DNA from: Reyranella soli
Lineage (GTDB): Bacteria; Pseudomonadota; Alphaproteobacteria; Reyranellales; Reyranellaceae
Assembly: GCF_007992495.1 (NCBI RefSeq)
Contig: NZ_BKAJ01000038.1
Coordinates: 1 to 64,000, forward strand
Direction: 5' to 3'
DNA length: 64,000 nt
Each line of letters begins with the position of its first letter. The stretch's first letter is position 1. Both the position numbers and the translations under genes were made by a program. Below, piece after piece: positions 9,421-17,583 of this stretch. The notes beneath the pieces are model-generated. The model made no database searches. It saw nothing but the letters and a program-made list of their open reading frames with translations, and was not told the origin of the DNA.

Positions 9421-10380
9421 ATGCTTGTCCAGGCGTCTCAGCCTTATGGGCGTCTGGTCGACCTGACGACGGACGGTGTGCCCGCCCGCGAGCGCTTCGA
9501 CTATTGGCGCGACGTGGTGCTGCGCCGCACGCGGCCGGAGATGCCGGAGCGCGGGCAGCCGTTCCAGGCACATCTGCGGCGCATCGTGCTGAACGAGGTC
9601 GAACTCATCGAGCACGCCGCCGGCGCCGTGGCCTCCGGGCGGTCGCCGGGCCGCAGCCGCTTCGACGGCGGCGACGACATCGCGCTCGAGCTGATCCGCA
9701 GCGGCACCTCGAAGCTCACCCACAACGGCGAGCACAGGCTGCGTTCTGGCGACCTCTGCCTGGTCGACTACGCGCGGCCCTTCAAGACGGAGCTGACGCG
9801 CCATCGCGCCAGCGGCGTCGTGCTGTCGCGGGGCCGCGTGCGCGAGGTTCTGGGCGACGATCTGTCGGCGCTGGCCGGCCGTCGTGTGCCGGCGCGCGGC
9901 CTGGCCGCGGTGCTGCGCGCCCACATGTCGACCACGCTCGACGAGGCGCCGTACATGACGCCGCAGGATCGGATCGTCGCGGCCAATGCCGCGGCCGAGA
10001 TGGCCTTGGCCATCCTGCAGGCCGGCCGCTTCGGCACCGCCGACCCCGACCAGTTCGGCTCAGGGCTCTACCAGGCGGCGTGCGCGGTGATCGACCGCGC
10101 CTGCGCCGACCCTGACCTGTCGCCCGACCGCATCGCGCTCACTGTCGGATGCTCGCGCGCCACGCTCTATCGGTTGTTCGCTCGCCGTGACCGGAGCGTC
10201 GCCGCGGCCGTGTGGGAGGCGCGCCTCGAGCGCGCGTGGCGCATGCTTTGTTCCGCCGAGAGCATCGCGGTGACGATCAGCGATGTCGCGCTGCTGAGCG
10301 GCTTCACCGACATGCCGACCTTCACCCGCATGTTCAAGCGGCGCTATGGAAAGACACCTCGCGAGGTACGGCTTGGATGA
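9421..10380 (+). CDS. AraC-family transcriptional regulator (first of a tandem pair)
   Basis: A 319-residue protein. The N-terminal ~190 residues resemble the AraC-binding-like cupin-type domain (GVPARERFDYWRDVV), and the C-terminal ~110 are the double helix-turn-helix DNA-binding domain ending in TFTRMFKRRYGKTPREVR. The ATG at 9421 is chosen over a GTG at 9373 because TTGGGGA lies at good spacing and because the related downstream gene aligns from there. Its 3' end overlaps the next regulator gene by 35 bases. Ligand and targets are unknown. Confidence 0.88.
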   Translation: MLVQASQPYGRLVDLTTDGVPARERFDYWRDVVLRRTRPEMPERGQPFQAHLRRIVLNEVELIEHAAGAVASGRSPGRSRFDGGDDIALELIRSGTSKLTHNGEHRLRSGDLCLVDYARPFKTELTRHRASGVVLSRGRVREVLGDDLSALAGRRVPARGLAAVLRAHMSTTLDEAPYMTPQDRIVAANAAAEMALAILQAGRFGTADPDQFGSGLYQAACAVIDRACADPDLSPDRIALTVGCSRATLYRLFARRDRSVAAAVWEARLERAWRMLCSAESIAVTISDVALLSGFTDMPTFTRMFKRRYGKTPREVRLG

Positions 10381-11326
10381 GGTAGGTCAGCTGCTCGTGC
10401 ACACCACCGACGGCGTGCCCGCCAACCAACGGTTGGCCTACTGGCGCGAGGGTGTCATGCGGCGGATGGTGCCGCTTGGCGTCGAGGGCACCGCCAACCC
10501 GTTTCGCGGGCGCATGCGGCGGATCGTGGGCGATGGCCTGGAGCTGATCGAGTTCGCTTCCGAGGACGTCGTCGCCGTCCGCTCGCCCGAACGATGCCGC
10601 ATCGATGGTTGCGACGACGTCACCATCGACCTGATGCGCCGGTCCAGCAATACCTTGATGGAGCATGGTGGCACGCAGCAGGTGAAGGCGGGCGATCTTT
10701 ACCTGGTGGACTACGCCAAGCCGAGTGAGGTGAGGCGCGGCAGGCACTGCACCGTGGGCCTGACCATGTCCCGCCGGCTCGCCCGCGACGTCCTGGGCGA
10801 CGACATTGCGCCGCGCGCCGGCATGAAGTTCGCGGCGAGCGGCCTCGCTCGCGTGCTGTGGCATCACTTGCAGGCCACGTTCGACGAGGCCGGCAGGATG
10901 GCGGTGGCGGAGCGGGCGGCGGCGGCGAAGGCGGCGAAGGACATGGGGCTTGCGCTCCTCCAGGCCACGCACGAGTGCATGGCCGACCCGGACCGCTTCG
11001 CGCACGGCTTCCATCGCGCCGCGCTCGGCCTGATCGACCACGAGTGCGGCGACCCCAACCTGACGCCGGAGCGCATCGCCTTCGCGCTCGACTGTTCGCG
11101 CGCCGCGCTCTACCGCGCCTTTGCCAAGCATGGCGAAGGTGTTTCAGCCGCTATCTGGCAGGCGCGCCTGGAGCGCGCCCGCCGGACGCTGGGCTCGCCG
11201 GAAGGGATCGGGTTGTTGGTCGCCGAGGTCGCCGTGCTTTCGGGCTTTCGCGAGATGTCGAATTTCACGCGCATGTTCAAGCGCCGCTACGGCATGACGC
11301 CGAGCGACGCCCGAAAGCAGGACTGA
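10346..11326 (+). CDS. AraC-family transcriptional regulator (second of a tandem pair)
   Basis: A 326-residue protein, clearly paralogous to the gene before it. Shared blocks are TTDGVPANQRLAYWREGV near the start, a GDLYLVDYAKP segment, and the C-terminal FTRMFKRRYGMTPSDAR helix-turn-helix end. The start at 10346 lies inside the last 35 bases of the upstream gene, so the pair is co-transcribed and probably arose by duplication. The 3' end is seven bases from the convergent bisC-type gene. A role in controlling that operon is possible but not shown. Confidence 0.87.
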   Translation: MERHLARYGLDEVGQLLVHTTDGVPANQRLAYWREGVMRRMVPLGVEGTANPFRGRMRRIVGDGLELIEFASEDVVAVRSPERCRIDGCDDVTIDLMRRSSNTLMEHGGTQQVKAGDLYLVDYAKPSEVRRGRHCTVGLTMSRRLARDVLGDDIAPRAGMKFAASGLARVLWHHLQATFDEAGRMAVAERAAAAKAAKDMGLALLQATHECMADPDRFAHGFHRAALGLIDHECGDPNLTPERIAFALDCSRAALYRAFAKHGEGVSAAIWQARLERARRTLGSPEGIGLLVAEVAVLSGFREMSNFTRMFKRRYGMTPSDARKQD

Positions 11327-11333
11327 GCGGGGC

Positions 11334-13649
11334 TCACCCCCGCGGCTGAAACTCCGGCACGCGATGCGCCGTCACCGCCGGCGCCGGCGCGTCGAAGCGC
11401 TCGATCTCGACCAGGCAGGTCTGGGCGATGCAGCCCTGGCTCAGCTTCGAGGCGCCGATGTCGAGCGTTAGCGCATTGGGATTGCCGTGCTTCTCCAGCG
11501 GCTGGTTGGAGCCCGAACCGGCTGGATCGAACCACGCGCCGGTCGACAGCCTCACTACGCCGCGGCGGATGCGGTCGCTCAACTGAGCCGCGGCGAGGCA
11601 GGCGCCGCGATCGTTGAAGACGCGTAAAAGGTCGCCGTCCTTGATGCCGCGCGCAGCGGCGTCCTGCGGATGCATGGTGACCGGCTGGCGGCCCTTGATC
11701 TTGGTGGCATGTGCATGCGGGCTGTGGTCGAGCTGGCTGTGCAGCTTGTCCTTCGGCTGGTCCGACAGCATGTGCAGCGGGTAACGCTCAGCCGTTTTGG
11801 AGCCCAGCCATTCGATGGGTTCCATCCAGGTGGCATGGCCCGGACAGTCGTCGTAGCCGAACGAGGCAATCTTCTCGGAGAAGATCTCTATCCTGCCCGA
11901 CGGTGTCTTGAGCGGATGCTTGTCGGGATCGGCGCGGAAGGCCGCCAGCATCACCGGCTCGCGGGTCTTGCCCTGGGCCTCGGCCATGCCGGCCTGCCAG
12001 AACTCGTCGAAGGCCGGGATCGCGACGCCGGCCTCGGCCGACTTCACACGCGACAGCTCATAGAGATGCTTCAGCCACGCCATGGTGTCGCGGCCTTCGG
12101 TATAGGCCTCGCCCTGGCCCATCTGTCGGGCGAGCTCGCCGAAGATCCAGTAGTCGTCGCGCGCTTCGCCCACGGGCTCGCGCGCCTTCTTCATGGCGAT
12201 CAAGTAGGGCTCGCGGCTGCCGTAGCCGATGTCGTCGCGCTCCAGGCTGGTGGTGGCCGGCAGCACGATGTCGGCCATGCGCGCGGCCGGCGTCCAGAAC
12301 TGCTCGTGGAACACGATGGTCTCGGGCTTGCGCCAGGCCAGCATCAGGCGGTTGAGATCCTGATGGTGGTGGAACGGATTGCCGCCCGCCCAGTAGACCA
12401 GCTTGATGTCGGGATAGACGAGGTTGCGGCCGTTGTACGGCACCGTGCCGCCGGGATTGAGCAGCATGTCGGTGAAGCGCGCGACCGGGATGAAGTCGCT
12501 GACGGCGTTGGTGCCCTGCGGCAACGTCGGTCCGCTGTACTTGGGGAAGGCGCTGCCCATCAGGTTGACCGGGCCGTAGCCAACGGCGAAGCCACCGCCC
12601 GGCAGGCCGACCTGGCCCAGCATGCAAGCGAGCGTGATCAGCGCCCAGAACGGCTGCTCGCCGTGATGGCTTCTCTGCAGCGACCAGTTGATGCTGACCG
12701 TGGTGCGCGTCGCCGCCATCTCGCGGGCCAGCGACACGATGCGCGGTGCGGGAATGCCAGTGATCTTCTCGGCCCATGCCGCATCCTTGCCGGCGAGCGA
12801 GGGCGCGAACTTGTCGAAGCCCACCGTGTAGCGGGCGAGGAAGTCGCGATCGTGCAGGTTCTCCGCCATCAGCGTGTGGCAGAGCGCCAGGATCAGCGCG
12901 GCGTCGGTGTTGGGGCGGATCGCCAGCCACTCGACGTCGCCGCCGGTGTCGAGATCGTCGGCGGTCGGCGTCACGTTGACGAAGCGAACGCCCTTGGCGC
13001 GCATGCCGTAGAGGCCGCCCTTGACGTGATGCTTGGTAGCGCCGCCGGCATTGATCTGGCTGTTCTTGTGCGGCACGCCGCCAAAGGAGACGAACAGCTT
13101 GCAGTGCTCGGCCATGACGTCCCACGGCGTGTGCATGGACATCAACTCGTCCATCGGCGCCACGATGTGCGGCATCAGCACGCGTGCGGCGCCCAGGCTG
13201 TAGGAATCCTGGTGGCGCACATAGCCGCCGACCAAATTCAGGAAGCGATGGACCTGGCTCTGCGCATGATGGAAGCGGCCGGCGCTCGACCAGCCGTAGG
13301 AGCCGCCGAAGATCGAACGGTTGGAATGCGTATCCTTGACCCGCTTCAGCTCCTTGGCGACGAGATCGAGCGCCTCGGTCCATTCGACCTCGACGAAGGC
13401 TTCCTGGCCACGCTTCTCAGGCGCGGCGCCGGGGCCTTTCTCCAGCCAGCTCTTGCGCACCGCCGGACGGCGCACGCGCAGCCGCGTCACCTCGTCGGAC
13501 AGCATGTGCAGGCCGATCGGCGAGGGATCGGGATCCTTGGAGAAAGGGTGCAGGCGTGTGGCCTTGCCGTTGTCGTCGTACTCGACCTCGTAGACGCCCC
13601 AATGGGCGGCGGTGAGGGTGCGCTGATGGGTCATTGGGTTACTACTCAC
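11334..13649 (-). CDS. BisC/DMSO-reductase-family molybdopterin oxidoreductase, cytoplasmic
   Basis: A 771-residue protein of the serine-ligated DMSO reductase family. Conserved features are the active-site tyrosine and tryptophan in SYGWSS (Y118, W120) and the molybdenum-ligand serine in DSYSLGAARVLMPH (S151). There is no N-terminal iron-sulphur cysteine motif and no Tat signal, as in cytoplasmic biotin-sulfoxide/methionine-sulfoxide reductases of the BisC type rather than periplasmic TorA or DorA. It probably reduces an S- or N-oxide. The GTG start at 13649 overlaps the threonine aldolase stop (GTGA); an ATG at 13634 is the alternative, and neither has a strong ribosome site, consistent with coupled translation. 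Confidence 0.88.
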   Translation of the reverse strand: MSSNPMTHQRTLTAAHWGVYEVEYDDNGKATRLHPFSKDPDPSPIGLHMLSDEVTRLRVRRPAVRKSWLEKGPGAAPEKRGQEAFVEVEWTEALDLVAKELKRVKDTHSNRSIFGGSYGWSSAGRFHHAQSQVHRFLNLVGGYVRHQDSYSLGAARVLMPHIVAPMDELMSMHTPWDVMAEHCKLFVSFGGVPHKNSQINAGGATKHHVKGGLYGMRAKGVRFVNVTPTADDLDTGGDVEWLAIRPNTDAALILALCHTLMAENLHDRDFLARYTVGFDKFAPSLAGKDAAWAEKITGIPAPRIVSLAREMAATRTTVSINWSLQRSHHGEQPFWALITLACMLGQVGLPGGGFAVGYGPVNLMGSAFPKYSGPTLPQGTNAVSDFIPVARFTDMLLNPGGTVPYNGRNLVYPDIKLVYWAGGNPFHHHQDLNRLMLAWRKPETIVFHEQFWTPAARMADIVLPATTSLERDDIGYGSREPYLIAMKKAREPVGEARDDYWIFGELARQMGQGEAYTEGRDTMAWLKHLYELSRVKSAEAGVAIPAFDEFWQAGMAEAQGKTREPVMLAAFRADPDKHPLKTPSGRIEIFSEKIASFGYDDCPGHATWMEPIEWLGSKTAERYPLHMLSDQPKDKLHSQLDHSPHAHATKIKGRQPVTMHPQDAAARGIKDGDLLRVFNDRGACLAAAQLSDRIRRGVVRLSTGAWFDPAGSGSNQPLEKHGNPNALTLDIGASKLSQGCIAQTCLVEIERFDAPAPAVTAHRVPEFQPRG

Positions 13650-14686
13650 GCTGACTTGGCGATGGACAGGAAACGATCGACGTCGGCCGGATCGGTGTCG
13701 AAGGCGGTGACGAGCCGGAAGGCGCGCTCGCCCGGCCGATCCGACGGCCAGGGATGGTACTTGGCGCCGTTGTCCTGCAGCGCATCGTGCATGTGCGCCG
13801 GCATGACGACGAAGATCTCGTTGGCGTCGACCGGATACATGAGCTGCGTGCCCTTGAGTGGGGTTAGGCCGGCCACCAGGCGGCGCGCCATGGCATTGGC
13901 GTGGCGGGCGTTATCGAGCCACAGGCCATCGGTCAGGTACGCGTCGAGCTGGGCCGACACTAGGCGCATCTTTGACAAAAGATGGCCGCCGCGTTTGCTG
14001 CGGTAGGCGAAGTCGCGCGCCAGCTCGGCGTTGAAGAAGACCACGGCCTCGGCCGCCATCACGCCGTTCTTGGTGGCGCCGAAGCTCAGCACGTCGACGC
14101 CCGCCTTCCACGACAACTCGGCCGGCGAGCAGCCGACAAAGGCCACGGCATTGGCAAAGCGCGCACCGTCCATGTGCAATTTCAGCCCGTGGCGATGCGC
14201 CGAGGTGGCGATGGCCACGATCTCGTCGGGTCCGTAGACGGTGCCGCACTCGGTCGCCTGGGTGACGCTGACGGCGGCGGGCTGCGGGAAGTGGGGCACG
14301 CCGTAGACCGGCTGGGCCAGCGCCTGGGCGAGCTTCACCGGATCTATCTTGCCCTCGGCGCCGTCGATCCTGAACAGGCGTGCGCCCGCGGTGTAAAACT
14401 CCGGCGCGCCGGTCTCTTCGGCGGCGATGTGGGCCGAGGGATGGCAGAAGATCGCGCCCCACGGCGGCGTGCAGCAGGCGAGCGCCAGGCTGTTGGCCGC
14501 GGTGCCGGTGACGACCGGGAAGGCCACCAGGTCGGGCTTGTCGAACAGCTCGCGCAGGCGGCGCTCGACGCGCTGCGTCCAGTCATCGGCGCCGTAGGAG
14601 AAGGCGCTGCCGCTCGAGAAGGCGCGGCTCACCGCTTGAATGATCGACGGATGCGCGCCGACCTCGTTGTCGCTTCGGAAGTTCAT
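13646..14686 (-). CDS. ltaE: low-specificity threonine aldolase (PLP-dependent beta-eliminating lyase family)
   Basis: A 346-residue fold-type I PLP enzyme that cleaves L-threonine or allo-threonine to glycine and acetaldehyde. The cofactor lysine is K206 in SFGATKNG, and D173 in HMDGARFANA is the residue expected to contact the pyridine nitrogen. The N-terminal FRSDNEVGAHP matches the family start. It is coupled by ATGA to the VOC gene upstream and by GTGA to the molybdoenzyme gene downstream. Some family members act on other beta-hydroxy amino acids, so exact specificity is open. Confidence 0.9.
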   Translation of the reverse strand: MNFRSDNEVGAHPSIIQAVSRAFSSGSAFSYGADDWTQRVERRLRELFDKPDLVAFPVVTGTAANSLALACCTPPWGAIFCHPSAHIAAEETGAPEFYTAGARLFRIDGAEGKIDPVKLAQALAQPVYGVPHFPQPAAVSVTQATECGTVYGPDEIVAIATSAHRHGLKLHMDGARFANAVAFVGCSPAELSWKAGVDVLSFGATKNGVMAAEAVVFFNAELARDFAYRSKRGGHLLSKMRLVSAQLDAYLTDGLWLDNARHANAMARRLVAGLTPLKGTQLMYPVDANEIFVVMPAHMHDALQDNGAKYHPWPSDRPGERAFRLVTAFDTDPADVDRFLSIAKSA

Positions 14687-15075
14687 GTCTGTTCCTCGGG
14701 CCGGCGCGTCACGGCCTCGAGGCGGTTGCCGTCGGGATCATGCACGAACGCGGCATAGTAGTCGGGACTGTAGATTTCACGGATGCCGGGCGGCCCGTCG
14801 TCGCTGCCGCCGTTGGCGAGAGCGGCGGCATGGAAGGCGCGCACCGCGGCGCGGCTCGGCGCGCGGAAGCACCAATGCCGGTTGTCGGGCACGACCTTGT
14901 CGCTAAGAAAGACTGAGAAGTAGCAGGGCGCGCCATCGACGTGCCGGCGCTCGCCATAGCCGATGGCCCGCTCTCGGCGATTAACCCGCGGCACGCCAAG
15001 CGGCGCCAGGACGGCGTCGTAGAACTTTTGGGCGCGATCGAGGTCGCTCGCGGTGATCGAGAGGTGGTCGAACAT
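14683..15075 (-). CDS. VOC (glyoxalase/bleomycin-resistance) family protein
   Basis: A 130-residue single-domain vicinal-oxygen-chelate protein. The start MFDHLSITASDLDRAQKFYD and the end FVHDPDGNRLEAV are the usual first and last strands of the fold; H4 and the E of RLEAV are the likely metal ligands. It is the first gene of the three-gene coupled operon with threonine aldolase and the BisC-type enzyme. Members range from lyases to dioxygenases, so no reaction can be assigned. Confidence 0.85.
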   Translation of the reverse strand: MFDHLSITASDLDRAQKFYDAVLAPLGVPRVNRRERAIGYGERRHVDGAPCYFSVFLSDKVVPDNRHWCFRAPSRAAVRAFHAAALANGGSDDGPPGIREIYSPDYYAAFVHDPDGNRLEAVTRRPEEQT

Positions 15076-15086
15076 GATTCAGCTCT

Positions 15087-15422
15087 TCACCGCCCGACCC
15101 CTGGCGCGAATTCCACCGTGCCGACGACCGCGCCGTTGCGCGGGTCGACGACGTAGGCAAAGGCGGGGCCGCCCTGGGTCTCGACGTGGACGATCAGCCG
15201 CTCACCGGCCGTCGTCATCGACACCACGCGAGCGCCGGCCGGGAGCGCGATGCGCTCGCTGAAGCCGCTCGCGGCGGCTGGCGAGCGGGCGGCGTTGGGC
15301 GTAGACATGCGCCGGGCAATTTCGGCCGCGATGACCACGAAACCCGCCACGATCAGCAGGCCCATCACGATGACCAGCACCTTCAACCAGAGCGGTGCGT
15401 AGGCCGGAGCAGGGGACGCCAC
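15087..15422 (-). CDS. small single-pass membrane protein (DUF6476-like) beside rluD
   Basis: A 111-residue protein. The GTG at 15422 is chosen because ATGGAG sits five to six bases upstream. Residues ~10-34 are one transmembrane helix (LKVLVIVMGLLIVAGFVVIA), and the rest is a short beta-rich domain ending in a repeated 'I.V.....AFAYVVDPRNG' pattern. Small proteins with this layout (DUF6476) commonly sit next to rluD/rluC in alphaproteobacteria; that assignment is from memory and tentative. Its start is only nine bases from the divergent rluD start, so the two promoters overlap the opposite coding regions. Confidence 0.72.
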   Translation of the reverse strand: MASPAPAYAPLWLKVLVIVMGLLIVAGFVVIAAEIARRMSTPNAARSPAAASGFSERIALPAGARVVSMTTAGERLIVHVETQGGPAFAYVVDPRNGAVVGTVEFAPGVGR

Positions 15423-15431
15423 GAAAACTCC

Positions 15432-16400
15432 ATGAGCGACCGCCACGTCGTGACCGTCGATGAAAGCACCTCGGGCGAGCGGCTGGACCGCGCGCTGACG
15501 GCTGCCTTGCCACACCTCACGCGCAGCCGCGTGAAGGCACTGATCGAAAGCCGCCGGGTGGCGCTTGCGGACGGCCGGACGATAGAAGAGCCGTCCCGCA
15601 AGGTCAAAACGGGCGAGTGTTTTATTATCGACATCCCCGAGCCGGAGCCCGCTGAGCCCCGGCCTCAGGCGATCGACCTCGATATACTCTACGAGGATTC
15701 AGACCTCCTGGTGCTGAATAAACCTGCAGGTCTGGTCGTCCATCCCGCACCGGGAAATCCCGACAGCACCCTGGTCAACGCCCTGCTGGCGCACTGTGGC
15801 GACAGCCTGTCGGGCATCGGCGGCGTGCGCCGGCCGGGCATCGTTCACCGGCTCGACAAGGACACGTCGGGCGTCATGGTCGTGGCCAAGAACGACCAGA
15901 GCCACCGGGCGCTGGCCAAGCTGTTCGCTGCCCACGACCTCACCCGCATCTACCAGGCCCTGGTCTGGGGCGGACCCAAGGCCCAGAAGGGCACGATCGA
16001 GGCCGCCATCGGTCGCCATCCCGTCGACCGCAAGCGCATGGCGGTCCGCACCAGCAGCGGGCGGGCAGCCGTGACGGAGTACTGGGTCGAGAAACGGTTC
16101 GGCCCGCCGCTCAGCCCAGTGGCCAGCCTGCTGGGGGCCAAGCTTGGGACCGGCCGCACCCACCAGGTCCGCGTCCATCTCGCGCACCTCGGCTGCCCGG
16201 TCGTCGGCGACCCGGTCTATGGCCGGAAGTCCCGCAACGCCTCCCAGCCCGCCTCGTTGAGAACCTTCGGAAGGCAGGCCCTGCACGCCGCCGTGCTGGA
16301 ATTCAGACATCCGCGTACCGGGAAGGAGATGCGCTTCGCCACAGAATTGCCTCAAGATTTCAGGAGGTTGGTGTCGGAGCTGAACACCGTTAAGTATTAG
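15432..16400 (+). CDS. rluD: 23S rRNA pseudouridine synthase, RluA family
   Basis: A 322-residue protein with an N-terminal S4 RNA-binding domain (residues ~12-60, ERLDRALTAALPHLTRSRVKALIE) and the RluA catalytic domain. The catalytic aspartate is D142 in the HRLDKDTSG motif. RluD of Escherichia coli modifies helix 69 of 23S rRNA; RluC-like specificity cannot be excluded, though the S4 domain and length fit RluD. The ATG at 15432 lies nine bases from the divergent small membrane protein start. rpoH follows on the same strand 129 bases downstream, an arrangement common in alphaproteobacteria. Confidence 0.88.
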   Translation: MSDRHVVTVDESTSGERLDRALTAALPHLTRSRVKALIESRRVALADGRTIEEPSRKVKTGECFIIDIPEPEPAEPRPQAIDLDILYEDSDLLVLNKPAGLVVHPAPGNPDSTLVNALLAHCGDSLSGIGGVRRPGIVHRLDKDTSGVMVVAKNDQSHRALAKLFAAHDLTRIYQALVWGGPKAQKGTIEAAIGRHPVDRKRMAVRTSSGRAAVTEYWVEKRFGPPLSPVASLLGAKLGTGRTHQVRVHLAHLGCPVVGDPVYGRKSRNASQPASLRTFGRQALHAAVLEFRHPRTGKEMRFATELPQDFRRLVSELNTVKY

Positions 16401-16431
16401 CTCTTATATCCGAGGGTATTAGTCGGATTTT

Positions 16432-16462
16432 CTTGACCCGGGGTTCCTCGGACCCCTAGACT
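16432..16462 (+). promoter_or_regulatory. rpoH promoter, with both sigma-70-like and sigma-32-like features
   Basis: TTGACC at 16433-16438 and TAGACT at 16457-16462 are 18 bases apart, a fair sigma-70 pair. The same segment also reads CTTGACC (16432-16438), 14 bases, then CCCCTAGA (16453-16460), close to the heat-shock sigma-32 consensus CTTGAAA / CCCCATNT. Transcription would start near 16468, at the first base of the CIRCE element. Confidence 0.55.
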
Positions 16463-16467
16463 CAGCG

Positions 16468-16494
16468 TTAGCAGTCGACGGGTGTGAGTGCTAA
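16468..16494. promoter_or_regulatory. CIRCE operator (HrcA site) upstream of rpoH
   Basis: TTAGCAGTC (16468-16476), nine bases, then GAGTGCTAA (16486-16494). The consensus is TTAGCACTC-N9-GAGTGCTAA, so only one base differs (G for C in the left arm) and the spacer length is exact. It lies between the predicted promoter and the ATG at 16530, where bound HrcA would block initiation. HrcA normally controls groESL and sometimes dnaK, so this places rpoH itself under HrcA. Confidence 0.88.
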
Positions 16495-16529
16495 ACGCCC
16501 GTTCAGCCTAGTACCAGAAAGGGGGAGCC

Positions 16530-17453
16530 ATGAGTGCTACCGCCGCAAATCTTCCCGCCCTGCCGTCGTCCCTCACGCCGGAAGGCAACCTCAGCCGCTA
16601 TCTGCAGGAGATCCGGAAATTCCCGCTCCTTGAGCCCCAGCAGGAGTTCATGCTCGCCAAGGCTTGGCGCGAACATGGGGATTCCAAAGCCGCCCATCAG
16701 CTGGTGACCAGCCATCTGCGTCTCGTGGCCAAGATCGCCATGGGCTACCGCGGCTACGGCCTGCCGGTCGCCGAGCTCATTTCCGAGGGCAACGTCGGCA
16801 TGATGCAGGCGGTCAAGCGGTTCGACCCGGACCGCGGCTTCCGTCTCGCGACCTATGCCATGTGGTGGATCCGCGCCTCGATCCAGGAATACATCCTTCA
16901 TTCCTGGTCGCTGGTGAAGATGGGCACCACGGCGGCGCAGAAGAAGCTGTTCTTCAACCTGCGCAAGCTCAAGGGCCAGATGCAGGCCATCGAGGAGGGC
17001 GACCTGTCGCCCGAGCAGGTGACCAAGATCGCCACCCGCCTCGGCGTGCCCGAGGAGGAGGTGGTGAACATGAACCGCCGCCTCGCCGCGCCCGACAGCT
17101 CGCTCAACGCTCCGGTCAAGGCCGAGGGCGACATGGAGTGGCAGGACTGGCTGGTCGACGACAGCCCCAACCAGGAGGCTCGCCTTGCCGAGAGCCAGGA
17201 GCTCGGCCAGCGCAAGGGCATGCTTGCCCAGGCGCTGAAGCAGCTCACCGATCGCGAGCGTCACATCATCGTCGAGCGTCGCCTGGTCGACGAGCCCAAG
17301 ACGCTCGAGGACCTGTCGGCCAAGTACGGCATCAGCCGCGAGCGCGTGCGCCAGATCGAAGTGCGTGCCTTCGATAAGCTGCAGAAGGCCATGAAGAACA
17401 TGGTGGTCGAGGCGGCCAACCGCCCGGCCAAGCTGGCGGCGGCGGCGACCTGA
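16530..17453 (+). CDS. rpoH: RNA polymerase sigma-32 (heat-shock sigma factor)
   Basis: A 307-residue sigma-70-family factor. Region 2 includes GNVGMMQAVKRFDPDRGFRL, and the RpoH box QKKLFFNLR (residues 137-145), which separates RpoH from RpoD and RpoS, is intact. Region 4 ends with the helix-turn-helix LEDLSAKYGISRERVRQIEV. It directs core polymerase to heat-shock promoters. A strong ribosome site (GGGGGAG) precedes the ATG. The leader carries a CIRCE operator and a promoter with sigma-32-like elements, suggesting HrcA repression plus possible self-activation. An intrinsic terminator follows at 17478-17503. No ROSE-type thermometer is evident in the short leader. Confidence 0.96.
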   Translation: MSATAANLPALPSSLTPEGNLSRYLQEIRKFPLLEPQQEFMLAKAWREHGDSKAAHQLVTSHLRLVAKIAMGYRGYGLPVAELISEGNVGMMQAVKRFDPDRGFRLATYAMWWIRASIQEYILHSWSLVKMGTTAAQKKLFFNLRKLKGQMQAIEEGDLSPEQVTKIATRLGVPEEEVVNMNRRLAAPDSSLNAPVKAEGDMEWQDWLVDDSPNQEARLAESQELGQRKGMLAQALKQLTDRERHIIVERRLVDEPKTLEDLSAKYGISRERVRQIEVRAFDKLQKAMKNMVVEAANRPAKLAAAAT

Positions 17454-17477
17454 CGGGTCGCGCCCTCAACCGATACG

Positions 17478-17503
17478 AAAAAGCCGCCAACTGGCGGCTT
17501 TTT
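17478..17503 (+). terminator. intrinsic terminator of rpoH
   Basis: AAAAGCCGCC, loop AACT, GGCGGCTTTTT: a ten-pair GC-rich stem followed by a T run. It starts 25 bases after the rpoH stop. Confidence 0.9.
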
Positions 17504-17509
17504 CTTTGT

Positions 17510-17575
17510 CTTCCGGACCGCGCGCTTCCAGCGCGCTCATGATCACGAGCGCGCGGGACGCGCGCGGTCCGGAAG
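17510..17575. repeat. GC hairpin repeat pair (family A), between convergent genes
   Basis: The arms CTTCCGGACCGCGCG (17510-17524) and its complement (17561-17575) enclose CTCATGATCACGAG. Each half contains its own hairpin. It lies between rpoH and the convergent GntR gene. Confidence 0.85.
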
Positions 17576-17583
17576 AACATGAG

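Noticed and set aside
16401..16529. ROSE-type RNA thermometer in the rpoH leader
   Set aside because: The ribosome site GGGGGAG is not paired with an obvious U-rich anti-sequence. The symmetric element present is CIRCE.
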